Shown piece by piece: positions 12,409 through 23,800 of a stretch of 64,000 bases of DNA. Source of the DNA: Asterias rubens (lineage: Eukaryota; Echinodermata; Asteroidea; Forcipulatida; Asteriidae); NCBI RefSeq assembly GCF_902459465.1, contig NC_047062.1, positions 17,305,994-17,369,993 on the forward strand, in the 5' to 3' direction. Each line of letters begins with the position of its first letter. Positions within the stretch are counted from its first letter, which is position 1. Below the pieces are notes generated by a model. The model worked only from the letters and a program-made list of their open reading frames with translations, did not search any database and was not told the DNA's origin. The position numbers and the translations under genes were made by a program.

Positions 12409-13287
12409 GAGTTTGTTGACATGGCGTAACGACACGTTCCGTAACTGCTATCTATTGCTAAGCAAAGTGTTTACAACACATGTGTGGTGTTTAAATAATA
12501 TTTCCATGTACTATTTATGATTTTATCATGCTGGTTTCTGTATCCATCCTGCCACCACTTTTTAATTGGTTTAGAAATAAAACAGTATCTAATTTACTCA
12601 AATAAATGAGATTTTCTTTTTGGTAAAAATTTGAAAAAAAAGTGGTGTTAGGGTACAGCAAGTTTTCCGATACTGTCATACAGATAGTAATTGTGGGATT
12701 CTGCACTTACTGCCAGTGGCAGTGCTGAGCTCATGTTTGTTCCCCTCCTGAGCTGAGAGAGTCGTTAAGTTGGCGGTTTCGTTAATTGGCTTATTTAAGA
12801 ATGTCGGTCATGTATCAGAGGCTAAGCCAGGTGTCTTTGATGCACTCTCACTTTCTGTAGTATGCAATAAGTATAACCTGGAGACTCTGGCAGTGGATTG
12901 GAGACCAAAGTCCGAGGGATCAGATATAAGCATTCAATTGCTGGGTTGTCTAAATGCGATAATCGTAAGCCTCCTTCCTTCGATCCCGACAGTTTGCGAT
13001 CATCTGGAGGACAGGATGAAAACGGCAACTGTTTGGAGGAGGGAGGGTTACGATTATCGCAACTAACCTGTTGTCATTGGTGTCTGATTAATCATATCTG
13101 ATAAATGTAGTGTAGGGGTACTTCTAGTTCTGGAGAAGTACCGTGGGGGCCGAGGTAAACGAAGCAGACATTACATAAAGCTAAACTGCGATTTATGCAC
13201 TTAAGGTAACTGGTTACATTTAGGGTAGGGGGGCCGAGTGTGAGGACCCACCCACTGACTCCGACCCCCATTAAAAATGTGCCTTAA

Positions 13288-14008
13288 AGACACTGGACAC
13301 TACTGATAATTGTCAAAGACCAGTCTCCTCACTTGGTGTACATGTATCTCAACATTATATGCATAAAATAACAAACCTGTGAAAATTTGAGCTCAATTGG
13401 TCATCGAAGTAGCCTTGCTCAAGGCAGTCGCATTATTCACTCCGAAAAGACGCCGCTGTAAACCCACCCGTATTATACACTGTGCTTAGTGTGTGTATTC
13501 ACACCGCATGACCCAACCTTATGCACTGTCATATCGCTCAACGTACACCGTACGAGTACGACTACTGTGCACAAGTCATCCGCACTCGTACCACTAACCC
13601 GCTTGCGGATAGCGTACGGGGGGCGTCGTGTCATGCGATGTAGTTACACACATTATTTTTACGCACAGTATATACGGGTGGGTTTTTATACAGCGGCAGT
13701 CTTTTTTCAGAGTGAATAATTTGACTGCCTTGAGCAAGGCTATCATCGAAGTTGCGAGATAATAATTAAAGAAAAACACCCTGATCACACGAAGTTGTGT
13801 GTTTTCAGATGCTCAGACCTCAAATTCTAAACTTGAGGTCTCGAAATCAAATTCGTGGAAATTAAATTCTTTCTCGAAAACTACGTCACTTCAGAGAGAG
13901 CCGTTTCTCACAATGTTTTATACTATCAACCTCTCCCCATAACTCATTACCAAGTAAGGTTTTATACTAATAATTATTTTGAGTAATTACCAAGAGTGTC
14001 CACTGCCT
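13288..14008. repeat. Dispersed inverted-repeat family copy (split by the nested MITE)
   Basis: Begins AAAGACACTGGACACTACTG and ends ACCAAGAGTGTCCACTGCC, with an internal GAGACCTCAAATTC/CTTGAGGTCTCG palindrome. The same family is at 10985-11300, 25156-25492, 27246-27631, 40023-40375, 47585-47983, 51607-51989 and in part 55399-55686. Confidence 0.7.
13411..13741. mobile_element. MITE with about 75-bp terminal inverted repeats, nested in another repeat
   Basis: Ends AGCCTTGCTCAAGGCAGTC and GACTGCCTTGAGCAAGGCT; the inverted arms continue through the ATTATTCACTC and ACCCACCCGTAT blocks. The direct repeat TCATCGAAGT at 13401-13410 and 13743-13752 fits a target-site duplication of 8-10 bp (hAT-like size). 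No transposase coding seen. Confidence 0.75.
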
Positions 14009-15659
14009 GTAAGTCCAAGTTTGAGTCACGGACCATACAATGTAAATCAGTATTTTCACATTTTATATTATTATAGGCTACCTTTCATGTCGTCATTGTC
14101 AATTGTAATTTATCACATTTTGCCTTTCCCCATTGAAAGATTCTAATTTCTCCCCATAACATAATTTTGTTTGTCAACCCTCAAGAAAATGTTTAAAAAC
14201 TGTATAATAATCTGAAACAGTTCACTAAATTTCAAAAAAAAAAAGACATTTCAAATTGCCTTTCTCACATGCCTAAAATATGCATTGGTTAGCTTCAAAT
14301 CGTACCTCATGTTTTCTGTCCTGCCAAACAGACACAAACCCCAAACAGGTTACATAATTAATAGGTTGGATTCTGAAGGCCTGAATAATAATACAGAACT
14401 GCACTCAACTCAAGCACAAACGGAAGGAAATAACCAACAACAATTTAACCACAAAAACCAAATTTTATTTCAGTACATTTTGAGGAAATAGAAAGCACAT
14501 TACAAAGTGGACTCAGAAAATGTATAAATCCTACCGTGGACTTATGGCTCTACAGAGCTACAGTATACGATTCCTTTGGAACCATGAACATAGTTTAAGT
14601 ATTTTCGACCATGTGAGGGCGTGTGTGAACTACATTTGCGCAATGCGACGGGTAAAATAAACTCTCTTTTTCATTTAATTTAAGAAAATTACATACTGTA
14701 CAGACAGTCAAAATATGATAAAACTGTAGATTGTGATGCTCGGAACGTTTCTGTTGAAAGCGCCCTAATGGTCAGAAATGCGATCAATTACTGTGGTATT
14801 TCATACTTACTAATAATTATTGAATCAAAGTGTACACAAAATAGGCCTACCCTTTTAAATATTTAACCTACACAAGCCTTAATAAATACATAACTGCGAT
14901 TATCAAAAATAAATTTCACTTTTGCCTTTTTCTTAGCTACTAAAAATATTACTTTTAACAGGTGAGACTGAAACAATAACAAAACATTGGGATGACGTTT
15001 ATTGATGTGTGCTATTAGTGTTATTGCTGTAATTGGCATCAACCAGTTAAAGAGTTTATGCAATAAGAATCAGGGTGTAATCTGAAGCTTTGATTCTCTG
15101 CTTGTGACGTTTCCTTGTCTTATCGAAAGTATTGGTTCCAATATAGCACAGTTGTGCTAACATTAAATCATTTAATTATGACTACTCAGATCTAATAATA
15201 GTAGCATAGGCCTACAATATGAATGACAATTCACTGGGCTTTTGCTGCTTACAAATTTGTTAATTCAACTCAATAATCAATCAACAAGCCCACATTTCCT
15301 AGCTGCTTAAGCACAGAAACTGCTAAGTGCAAAGCAGGTGTGCTTACCAGAAAAGGTCACCAGCCAAACTATTACATTTTATTTACCATTCACAACTGGT
15401 ATCCTGCCAATATTTGCTTAACATGAATTTGTTGGCACTGTTATCTTAAGCAGCTCTGTGAAATTGGGCAATGGTCAATGTCCAATAAAGTGATAATCGA
15501 CAAGTGATTGGATTTGATGCAGGGTGCAGGCCGGGTCTCTCATCAACCATGTGACTCCAATGAATGACTGTACAACAATATGGCATAATTTATATGCCTA
15601 CTACGACATAACTCCTGTGTTGGGAATTTTTTACATTCTGAACACTGAAAAATTTGTAC

Positions 15660-16200
15660 CTATACGCACTATTACACTCACTTCTAAAACTAAAATGAAA
15701 AAAATTCCAGATACACTGCAATTCCAAGCGAATTGATTGTTTGGTACCATAGAGGAAAGTCACTATCCTTTCATTCCTACAAACAAATATTCACACACAC
15801 ACAAATATTTGAAGAATTTGAAATGTACTGTTCCTTTGAAGCATCATTACACTCACTTCTTAAATTAAAAGAAAACATTCCAGATGCCGCTGCAATTCCA
15901 ACCATTCAACTTGATTCGACATTTGATTTTTCCCTGAACAAAAAACTATTCATACACAAAAATATTCTTTCTAAACAATTTAAAATTGTGTACCTTTTAA
16001 GAATCCTTATATTTTATACTCACAACTAATTTTAAAGGAAAAAAATTCAAATGCCACTGCAATTCCAACCAACTTCCTACAACGAAAAACTATTCACACA
16101 CGAAACAATTCTTTCTATTTGTACCTTTTAAGCACCATTACACATGCTTCTTTAAATAAAAATTCCAGATGCACTGCAAATCCAACCAACTTTATTATTC
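15660..16200. repeat. Degenerate tandem repeat
   Basis: Four diverged units ending in (A)AATTCCAGAT.C.CTGCAATTCCAA at about 15735, 15912, 16076 and 16195, with spacings near 175, 165 and 120 bp. Confidence 0.55.
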
Positions 16201-17358
16201 CCTATGAAGGGGAAGTCAATATCATTTCTTTCCTACAAAAAATCTATTCACACAAAAACTATTCACAGCCATAACTCATAAATTTACCCCCCAAAACACC
16301 AGCTTAAGCACAAAATAGTGACAAATCAACGTAGTACATAATGGGCTAGGCATAAATATGTATTTTGATTTGAAAGTGTTTCGATTAAAGCAACAAAAGA
16401 AAACGGAAAAACAGTAAGAGATAAATCACAGAATGGGAACATTTATTTTTCCCCAAGTGCTGCAATTGTGATAATTTGTTGCGAAAGCATTCTTAATGCT
16501 ATCATTCCTTAAGGAAGCAATACCTGTACTTGCAAAATTAAAGCGAGGAATGAACACACCTTTTCCTCATTTACACAAAAGAAATGTTTTGCTGGTGGAA
16601 CTTGGGGACTGTCCTGAAATATGTACCATCTTTGAATACTGCAGGAGATTCGGAGGGCCATGTTTTGATAATGTTAATTGTTGTACATTTGATATAGCAG
16701 GAAATGGAAACTTGCAAATTTTTGTTTGTTTCGTTCTTTGATTTTAGTTGGTCTATTTTTAATCACCAGTTTGTTGGATTGTTCTGTTGATGGGGAGATT
16801 GAAACCTTTGGGTTTTAGGGGCAAAAAGCAATGTTTCCTCCTCGACCTTTGCCCACTTCATATTTGTGCTTGTTCATTTTGTCTTGTGCAATGTACATTA
16901 AAAAATAATATGTTTTGTCTGTTGTAACTTTTGAAAAGTGTATGGAAATAAATATGACAGTAAAGGGGCAGGTATTTTGGTGAGAATAACTCTTCACTCC
17001 CACCACAGTGTATTTAAGTATAAAAATATATTTTGGGTTCAAATCATGTGTTCAAGTTTTGTCAACAAGTTTCTTTTTAAAATTTGATTGTCCAAAAACG
17101 AAAATTCATTTTGACCTTTCCTCCTTACTCAATATTGTGAGTTACATACAAATATCTACTAAAGCAATAAAACTGAAAAGTATTGAATACGTGGTAAATA
17201 GCAACACAAAGATACAATTGTGGTATTTGTTACCTAGTAATAAATAAAAATGTTTACTTCCAGGTTTTCAACCAGCAATTATTATTTACAGTTAGTGTAA
17301 ATAATGTTTTCTTTGAGTCTGTACTTGAAGTACCTTTGTCTAAAATCCATAACAATCT

Positions 17359-17803
17359 TTAACACAGTGTCACTGAGGCATCTTCAACGATTCCCTTGCA
17401 GCACACCGAGTTCTTTCCGTACAATTTCATTCTGACTAGACCCCCACAGCACACCGATGTCTCAGTGTCTATGTACAACTCCCCGCAACACGCCCCGGTA
17501 GCAGATGGTAGATGCATTCTCCCATCACATAGAGTATACATTATTGTTGAGTCATCGTCGGCGGACTGTAAACTCCGGCAAGTTCTACTCACGGAAGCCT
17601 CTAGTAAGAAGGCCGGGATCCTGGTGGGATCGTTCTCCGAGCAGCAAAGATGGCGTTGAGGATTGTATTGTTGGTTTCCACAGCAACTCATTGACCCAGT
17701 TGGGTTGTTATGCAGGGTATCCTCACAGCATTGCTGGTCTGAAGCCATGGAGTCGTATGGCGTCGATCCACAGCACATGAAATCTGGTGTCTCTTTAGGA
17801 TAT
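17359..17803 (-). CDS. Galaxin-like A last exon and stop codon
   Basis: Acceptor GACAG at 17804-17808 and phase-2 entry, then 147 codons with seven Cys-Cys doublets ending CCKGIVEDASVTLC and a TAA at 17359-17361. It aligns with exon 11 of paralogue B up to CCGEEVRSSEKHTCC, where B continues and A stops right after the first Cys of the doublet. The sequence after the stop has no galaxin character. The final odd Cys would be unpaired relative to the repeat pattern. Confidence 0.75.
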
Positions 17804-20800
17804 CTGTCATGGAAGTTTGAAAATATGAGGATAATTATCGTAAATTTAAAAGTATTGCTAAACTCTCCCAAGTCTTTAAAAATTTAACTCATGTTTTTTC
17901 AGAAAATTAAGCAATTTAAATTTCACCACTGACTGAAAGAGTGTGAAATTGGTACAAGATTTTTCTTGTGTAAACTTTAAATCATATGTGGGCCGATTCA
18001 CTATTGTTGATGTTTGTGTGGTGGGTGGGCATGTACTAAATTCCACACGTGCCACTTTATGTTGCACTTTCATTAAGGAAATTAACTGTTGAACGCTTTT
18101 GTAGAGGAAATGTGGTTTCATTGTATAGCTGTCAGGCAGTGTGTAGGCTGGTCCTTTTTCTATTGACATTGCATAGAGGAACACTTTCTCTATGGCCATT
18201 GAGGAAAGTGGAAAAATCAGATTTTACTTTCTGTGTTGTGTATACTATCCGCTGATATTTTTGTGTGAAAACTGTGATGATATTATGGGTTTTTGTTGCG
18301 ACAAAAGATGTTAATGTTTGTAAACTGTTATCGTATACCAATGTCCTTTTTCAAAAATGGAATCTTCACATAAAAAAAAAATCTCCACCAATTACGTGGA
18401 CAGATATTAAGAGACAAACAATACTAAATTGGTTGATTTGTTTCTTGTGGTAACTCACTAGAATAATATGGTGGCAGGAAATTGGTTGAACAAAATGAAA
18501 GAAAAGGTCAATTGGATAAGGAAAATCAAGATTTCATTTGTTGTTTATCACCTGAGAAGGAAAATAAACGTAAATAGTTTGGAGGAAGGACTGCTTCTTA
18601 TTTTGCAAGTTTGATTTATTGTTGGTCAATACCTGATTGGTGACATCAATCGGACAGGAAGCAAAACAGAACTAAAGAAGAGTTTTTGTTTCCTCGCTGA
18701 ATAAAAGGTTTTGTTTTTGTTATTGTTTTATTCCCCCTGAGGGGCAGGCCCTTCAATGGCAAAACAGCCTAACTAAAAAAAAAAGTACAATTTGTGAAAA
18801 GCAAGTTGGCAGAGGAAAAAGCAATGCACAGAGATTGGCTGCTCTGCCATAAAAGCAATGCACAGAGATTGGCTGCTCTGCCATAAAAAAACAGGTGACA
18901 GTGTAAAAAAGTGGCCTAGCTGGGACATGTTACACTTATAGTCTGCTTTTTTTGAAATTTTGAATGAAAACAAAAATGCCATCAGTTTACCCAGAAAGTA
19001 TCTAATTTAGCATACCATTTAAAAATACTCTGTATTTTAAACTCAATTCAGCTTTTGGCTGCAAAGTTTGAATTTTCTTTAATAAACCAATAATAATAAT
19101 ATTATAATAATACCCAAATATTTGACAGAAGTTGAAAAGCCAGACTCGAGCTCACCTGTGGGCAACTGAGTGAGTGAGTGAGCGGGTGAAAATGTTTGAG
19201 TTAGGCTGTTTAGTGATAGAAGGGCTGGGGTGGGGAACCAGGCCAATGCTTACATAACTCCGCTGCAGCAGATTTCACCGGTGCTGTTGTACAGGGATTT
19301 GCCACAGCAGTCACCATTTGGCTGCGGGTAGACAACTCCATCACATACGGTTTCTGCCAGTTGGTTAAATGCTGTCCCTCCATTGCAGTCTCTCCTGAAA
19401 CCCCCTAAAGATAATTGGAGACTTCCATCACAGCAAATGACACTTAAATCAGCCTGCTCTATTAAAGTTGTGCCACAACAAGTCGTCCCTGTAAAGACAA
19501 ATAAATGAAGACAGATTTAATGAAGTTTCATCTGATTTGCATAATGTGTGTTGGTCAGGGTCTCCTGCAGTAAGCTTGTCATGTCACTAGTCCGTTATCT
19601 TTTTCAGCTTATTTCATAAAGCATAGGAATAATTTTCAACTCTGAACAAGCCTGTTGCCTTTAACTGGTTCTCAGGTGTTTTAACTGGCGGACCAACTTT
19701 TTATGGGAGAACATTGTAGGTCACAGTCGATTATCTCTGTCAATTGTTTTTCTTTTTTCGCAGTATTGTTCTCCACCCACTGCTGTCAATTTTCCTTAAA
19801 AACTGTCATTGGCAGATTTCTTTTTTTCTATGCGCCAGGAGAGTTTTTCTGACAGATATGGCGCTTTACAAATGTGTGTTAATATTTTTATTTAATAATT
19901 AATAACAAAATTGCTTTGATTTAACCTTGACAGACTTTTAAAATGACTCTGAATTATAAAATGGATTAGGGCTAGAGTGGGGGGAGGAGTCTGGGGCATA
20001 TTGGAAACCAACAATAGCAGAAAACGCGTTAAACAAAACAGTAGATTTACCTTTAGCAACTCGTTCATGAAGAACACCCCCACAGCAAATGTCTCGCTCT
20101 GGGTTGTAACCTCTGACCCCATCACAGCACTCCCCTGCCCCAAATTTGTTGACACCCGTTTCGTACACCACCCCTCGGCAGCATGTCTGGTGAGGACCAA
20201 TCAGGATCAGCCCACAGCACTTGTGGTCGGACGGGTTGTAGGGTTGGTTCCCACACAGGAGTGGAAACAGCGCCATCTCCGAGACCGAACGGATGATTCC
20301 ATTTTTATCGCAGGTGTGGGTGGTTGTATCGTAGGCTCTGTTTCTACAGCATCTAAAAATGAAGGCAATTTCAGGGTGTTCGTAAATATCAATCTTAACA
20401 CTACTAGTAAGGTTGCCTTCGTGAGCAAACTAACTTTATTTAATTATTTTAAAGAGAAATACTCTGCCAGGGTCAAAACTTCAGGCTGTTAACTGCTGTT
20501 TGCATTTGTACTAGGTTATGAATCGTATATAAACTTAAACATGTTTAATGTGCTTGGACAAAATCATAAACATGAAGTTGCCTTCGTGAGCAAATTAACT
20601 TTAATTTGAATTTTTTACACTAGATTAGTTTGACATACTTTGCTGTAAGGGCAGGTATGTTGTCCACTCTCCCACTACAGCAACTCTGGTATCTTGGTAC
20701 GTATGACCGTGTGCTTCGATGACAGCACATCTTTTGGTTGCCATTCTTGTCTTGAAGGGAATGAATGGTGCCCATACAGCACATCTCAGTCAGAGGGTCT

Positions 20801-23800
20801 AGGATGTGAGGTCCGCAGCCATTGCTGATCCGGTTCTTTGATCTCACCATCCCATGAAAACAAACCTACAATACAACATTTTATGATTGTTAGTAAATGA
20901 TTGAACAGTTTTATTTCTCAGCCACAAGGCACTTCTCACAAACTCTCAAAAATCCTCTTTGTATTACTGATTTGTATTCTTTAAGTGCCCGCTTTTTTCT
21001 CAATTTTGATTCTAAAATGCCCAGCTTTCTTTATGCTTTTTCAAAATTTTGTTGAAACAATGTTTTGGCACAGTCTTTCTCACCAAAGCAAGATCTTGCT
21101 GATTTATGTTGCCGTTTTTCATCTTAAAGCTTAAATTATTTCCTGAGTGCCCTCCCATGATAACATCTTACACATTATGGCACTTTTTGAGAACATAACA
21201 AGATTATATGCAACTGTATGATAATGGCGCTTTCAGAATACATCAAATATATCATACATGTACATTGTATGCCCAAATAGCAAGTGCTTATTACTGGGTC
21301 AGTCATTCCAATCACATCAAAATTCTAAAATGTTGGTGAGGTATGACCTAGGAGATGAGGATATTTGAGGTCACCTGGACCCAATTGCGTAAAGCCTATA
21401 AGCACACAAATTTGCCAAGCACTAAACAGGTTCCCAGCCAAAATTACTTGCAATGTTGTGAATGGTGCCCCACTTAATTTTTGCTAAGCAAAGAAATTCA
21501 TCTAGGGGTATTTTCTGCTTAACAGCTTTTTGAAATTGGGCCCTTCAGGCAAGTAGGCCTGTGAAGGGTTTTAATCAACACAAAAACATAAAACCTACCT
21601 GCGTTTGGGAATTATAGCTCCTTGTTCGACGCCAGTTCCTGCTCAAGCAGAGCCGATCATCCGTTAAAGATGTCTTCTTCACAGGACGGTTAGCGTTTAT
21701 ATCACACAGATGTGTGTCTTGAAGAAGATATCGTCCACAACAAGAGCTTGTATTCGCTGGAACATCAGGGTAGAATACATCTATTGGGAAAAGGGAGAAG
21801 CTAAAGTGTTATCAATGGCTGTGAGAGTTTTGGGATGGGGAGTTTGGATTGAGTTTAAGAGAGGGGGGGGGGACGAGAAAGAGTGAGAGGGGAAAGACGT
21901 CATGTTGCCGTTACAGGCTGGTTTTTAAGAATTTCAATCTGAAATCTTTAGGGCTGAACTAAAGTTGGTAAAATACAATTCATTAATTTTGTTTGTATTT
22001 AATACTGAAATTGATGAACTAATATTTCATAAATTGCATTAACAAAGAAATTTTGTAGAAACTGTTAACTTTTGAGATTTCTCAGATTGTTAAAAGTCTC
22101 ACCATTTGATCTTCCTACACAACAGGTTGCCTTGCTCGGATTATACGCCAACATGCCCGTTTCCTTATCTCGGCAACACTGTCCACCCTCGACTGGGAAC
22201 ACTTCCTCGCCATGTCGACCATTAATGGGGCAGCAAGTTTGTGTGATGGGATCGTAAGGCCTGTCCCCACAGCAAACGTCACTTGGGGTTGATTTACCAT
22301 GGAGGGTACCGGCACAACACAGGTGAGTGTTACTGTTGAAAGCATCTGTTGAAGTTGAAATGGAACCAGTGTTGTTTTTTAAAATTCATCAATTGATTTT
22401 TTTTGGTTTATATATTGCTTTTATTTTGAACTTTGAGTTTGTGAGTAAATTATTCACAAAAATGTGTGTGGACCATTTAACATTCCCATCACAACCTTGA
22501 TTATGTTTTCTTTTACTCTAGCAATATGTTGTATTGCAACCTCTAGATGAGCAAACCCCGGCACCATTGTGACATACATTCCAAATTGGATTGGGGGTTT
22601 GTCATCTCTGAGTATTACATAACTGCAGCAGAGCTTGAAATTTTAAATTTCTTTAAAAAAGAAACAGTAAAGGAACACAAATTATTAACAACAACAAGAT
22701 TATAAGTACACATGGGCAGAAAATTGTACATTATCAGCTTATATTTATTAAAACAATTTGGCGTTACCTTGGCCACAACACTGCATTGCTTCGGTCTTTG
22801 GATGCAGTCGACCCTGACAACATATTGATTCTGTTTGCAGGTATGAGAGCTGTCCGCAGCATCCCTGAACTCCGCTAACCTCCGGTATTCCATCCTGAAG
22901 GATGCCAAGGCAACATGATGCTCTGTTAGCATGGTACACCTGACCATCGCAACATTTTCCATTACCTGCAGATGGATTAAAGGTAGGGTTTTAGATTGAT
23001 TTTTCTCGACATAATGCTAATTTCACGTAATGGTGATATAAAGGCAAAATAATTATCAATCAAAGTCACCTGTGAAAGTTTCAGCTGAGTCTCTTATTCT
23101 CTGAGAAAAGAGCAAAAAACTGTTCCAGTGTTTTCACACAAAAACATTAAGCGAGGTAAAGCGAGTAGGTACCAACCGCATCTCTAGTTTCAGTCAACCC
23201 TAAAAAATCTTCTCCTTTTCAAATGTTTTGAGGTGAAAAATCATTCAAAACCATGTTACTACAAAGGAATCCTCCTTCAAAATAGTTTATACTATCAACA
23301 GCTGCAGATGTTCTCACCAATTACTTTTTTATGATCTTTAATTTTTAAATCTATGACTCTTCCTCCTACTGTTAATATTTTCCCATTATTCAGCTCTCAG
23401 CTGCCATGGACAAAAGTGATTTTTAACAACCATGAGTAAAAGCTATAATCTTCAAAAATAATGGTTCCATTTTGTAAACGGATGCCCTGTTTTTAGTTCA
23501 ATTTCAGGAAGATCGGACCACCCAAACTCCAGCCCCACACGCATCTCTATAGCTATGGAAGATGTGATTACCGATAAGAGAAACTGCATCAGCACAGCAG
23601 AACTCTGTGTTGGGGTCATAAGTTACAGTTCCACAGCACTCCATTCTTTCAGATGTCCTGTTAGATACCGTTTCACCACAACAGAGTTGGTGTGACGTGT
23701 CATAGGATTGTCCACCACAGCAAGCCATTCTACTGTTTCTTGATACAACCTAAAACATGTAAAGGAAATACAGTAAGGTTGTAACATATACAGGGTTTTG

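Larger units (their letters stand above)
9810..17358. other. Intergenic region between galaxin-like B promoter and galaxin-like A stop
   Basis: No coding exon was recognised. It holds a G-rich minisatellite (10103-10345), poly-G/C runs (10669-10678, 10836-10860), dispersed repeat copies at 10985-11300 and 13288-14008 (the latter with a nested MITE), a palindrome (12348-12408), a foldback relic (12537-12672), a degenerate tandem array (15660-16200) and the presumed 3' UTR of gene A. AATAAA on the minus strand at 16442-16447 is the nearest canonical signal seen after the gene A stop. Confidence 0.6.

Noticed and set aside
19250..19252. TAA as the true end of galaxin-like A
   Set aside because: It overlaps a good GTAAGC donor, and the spliced frame continues in phase into a di-Cys exon. 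Paralogue B has the same arrangement. It remains possible for an alternative transcript.
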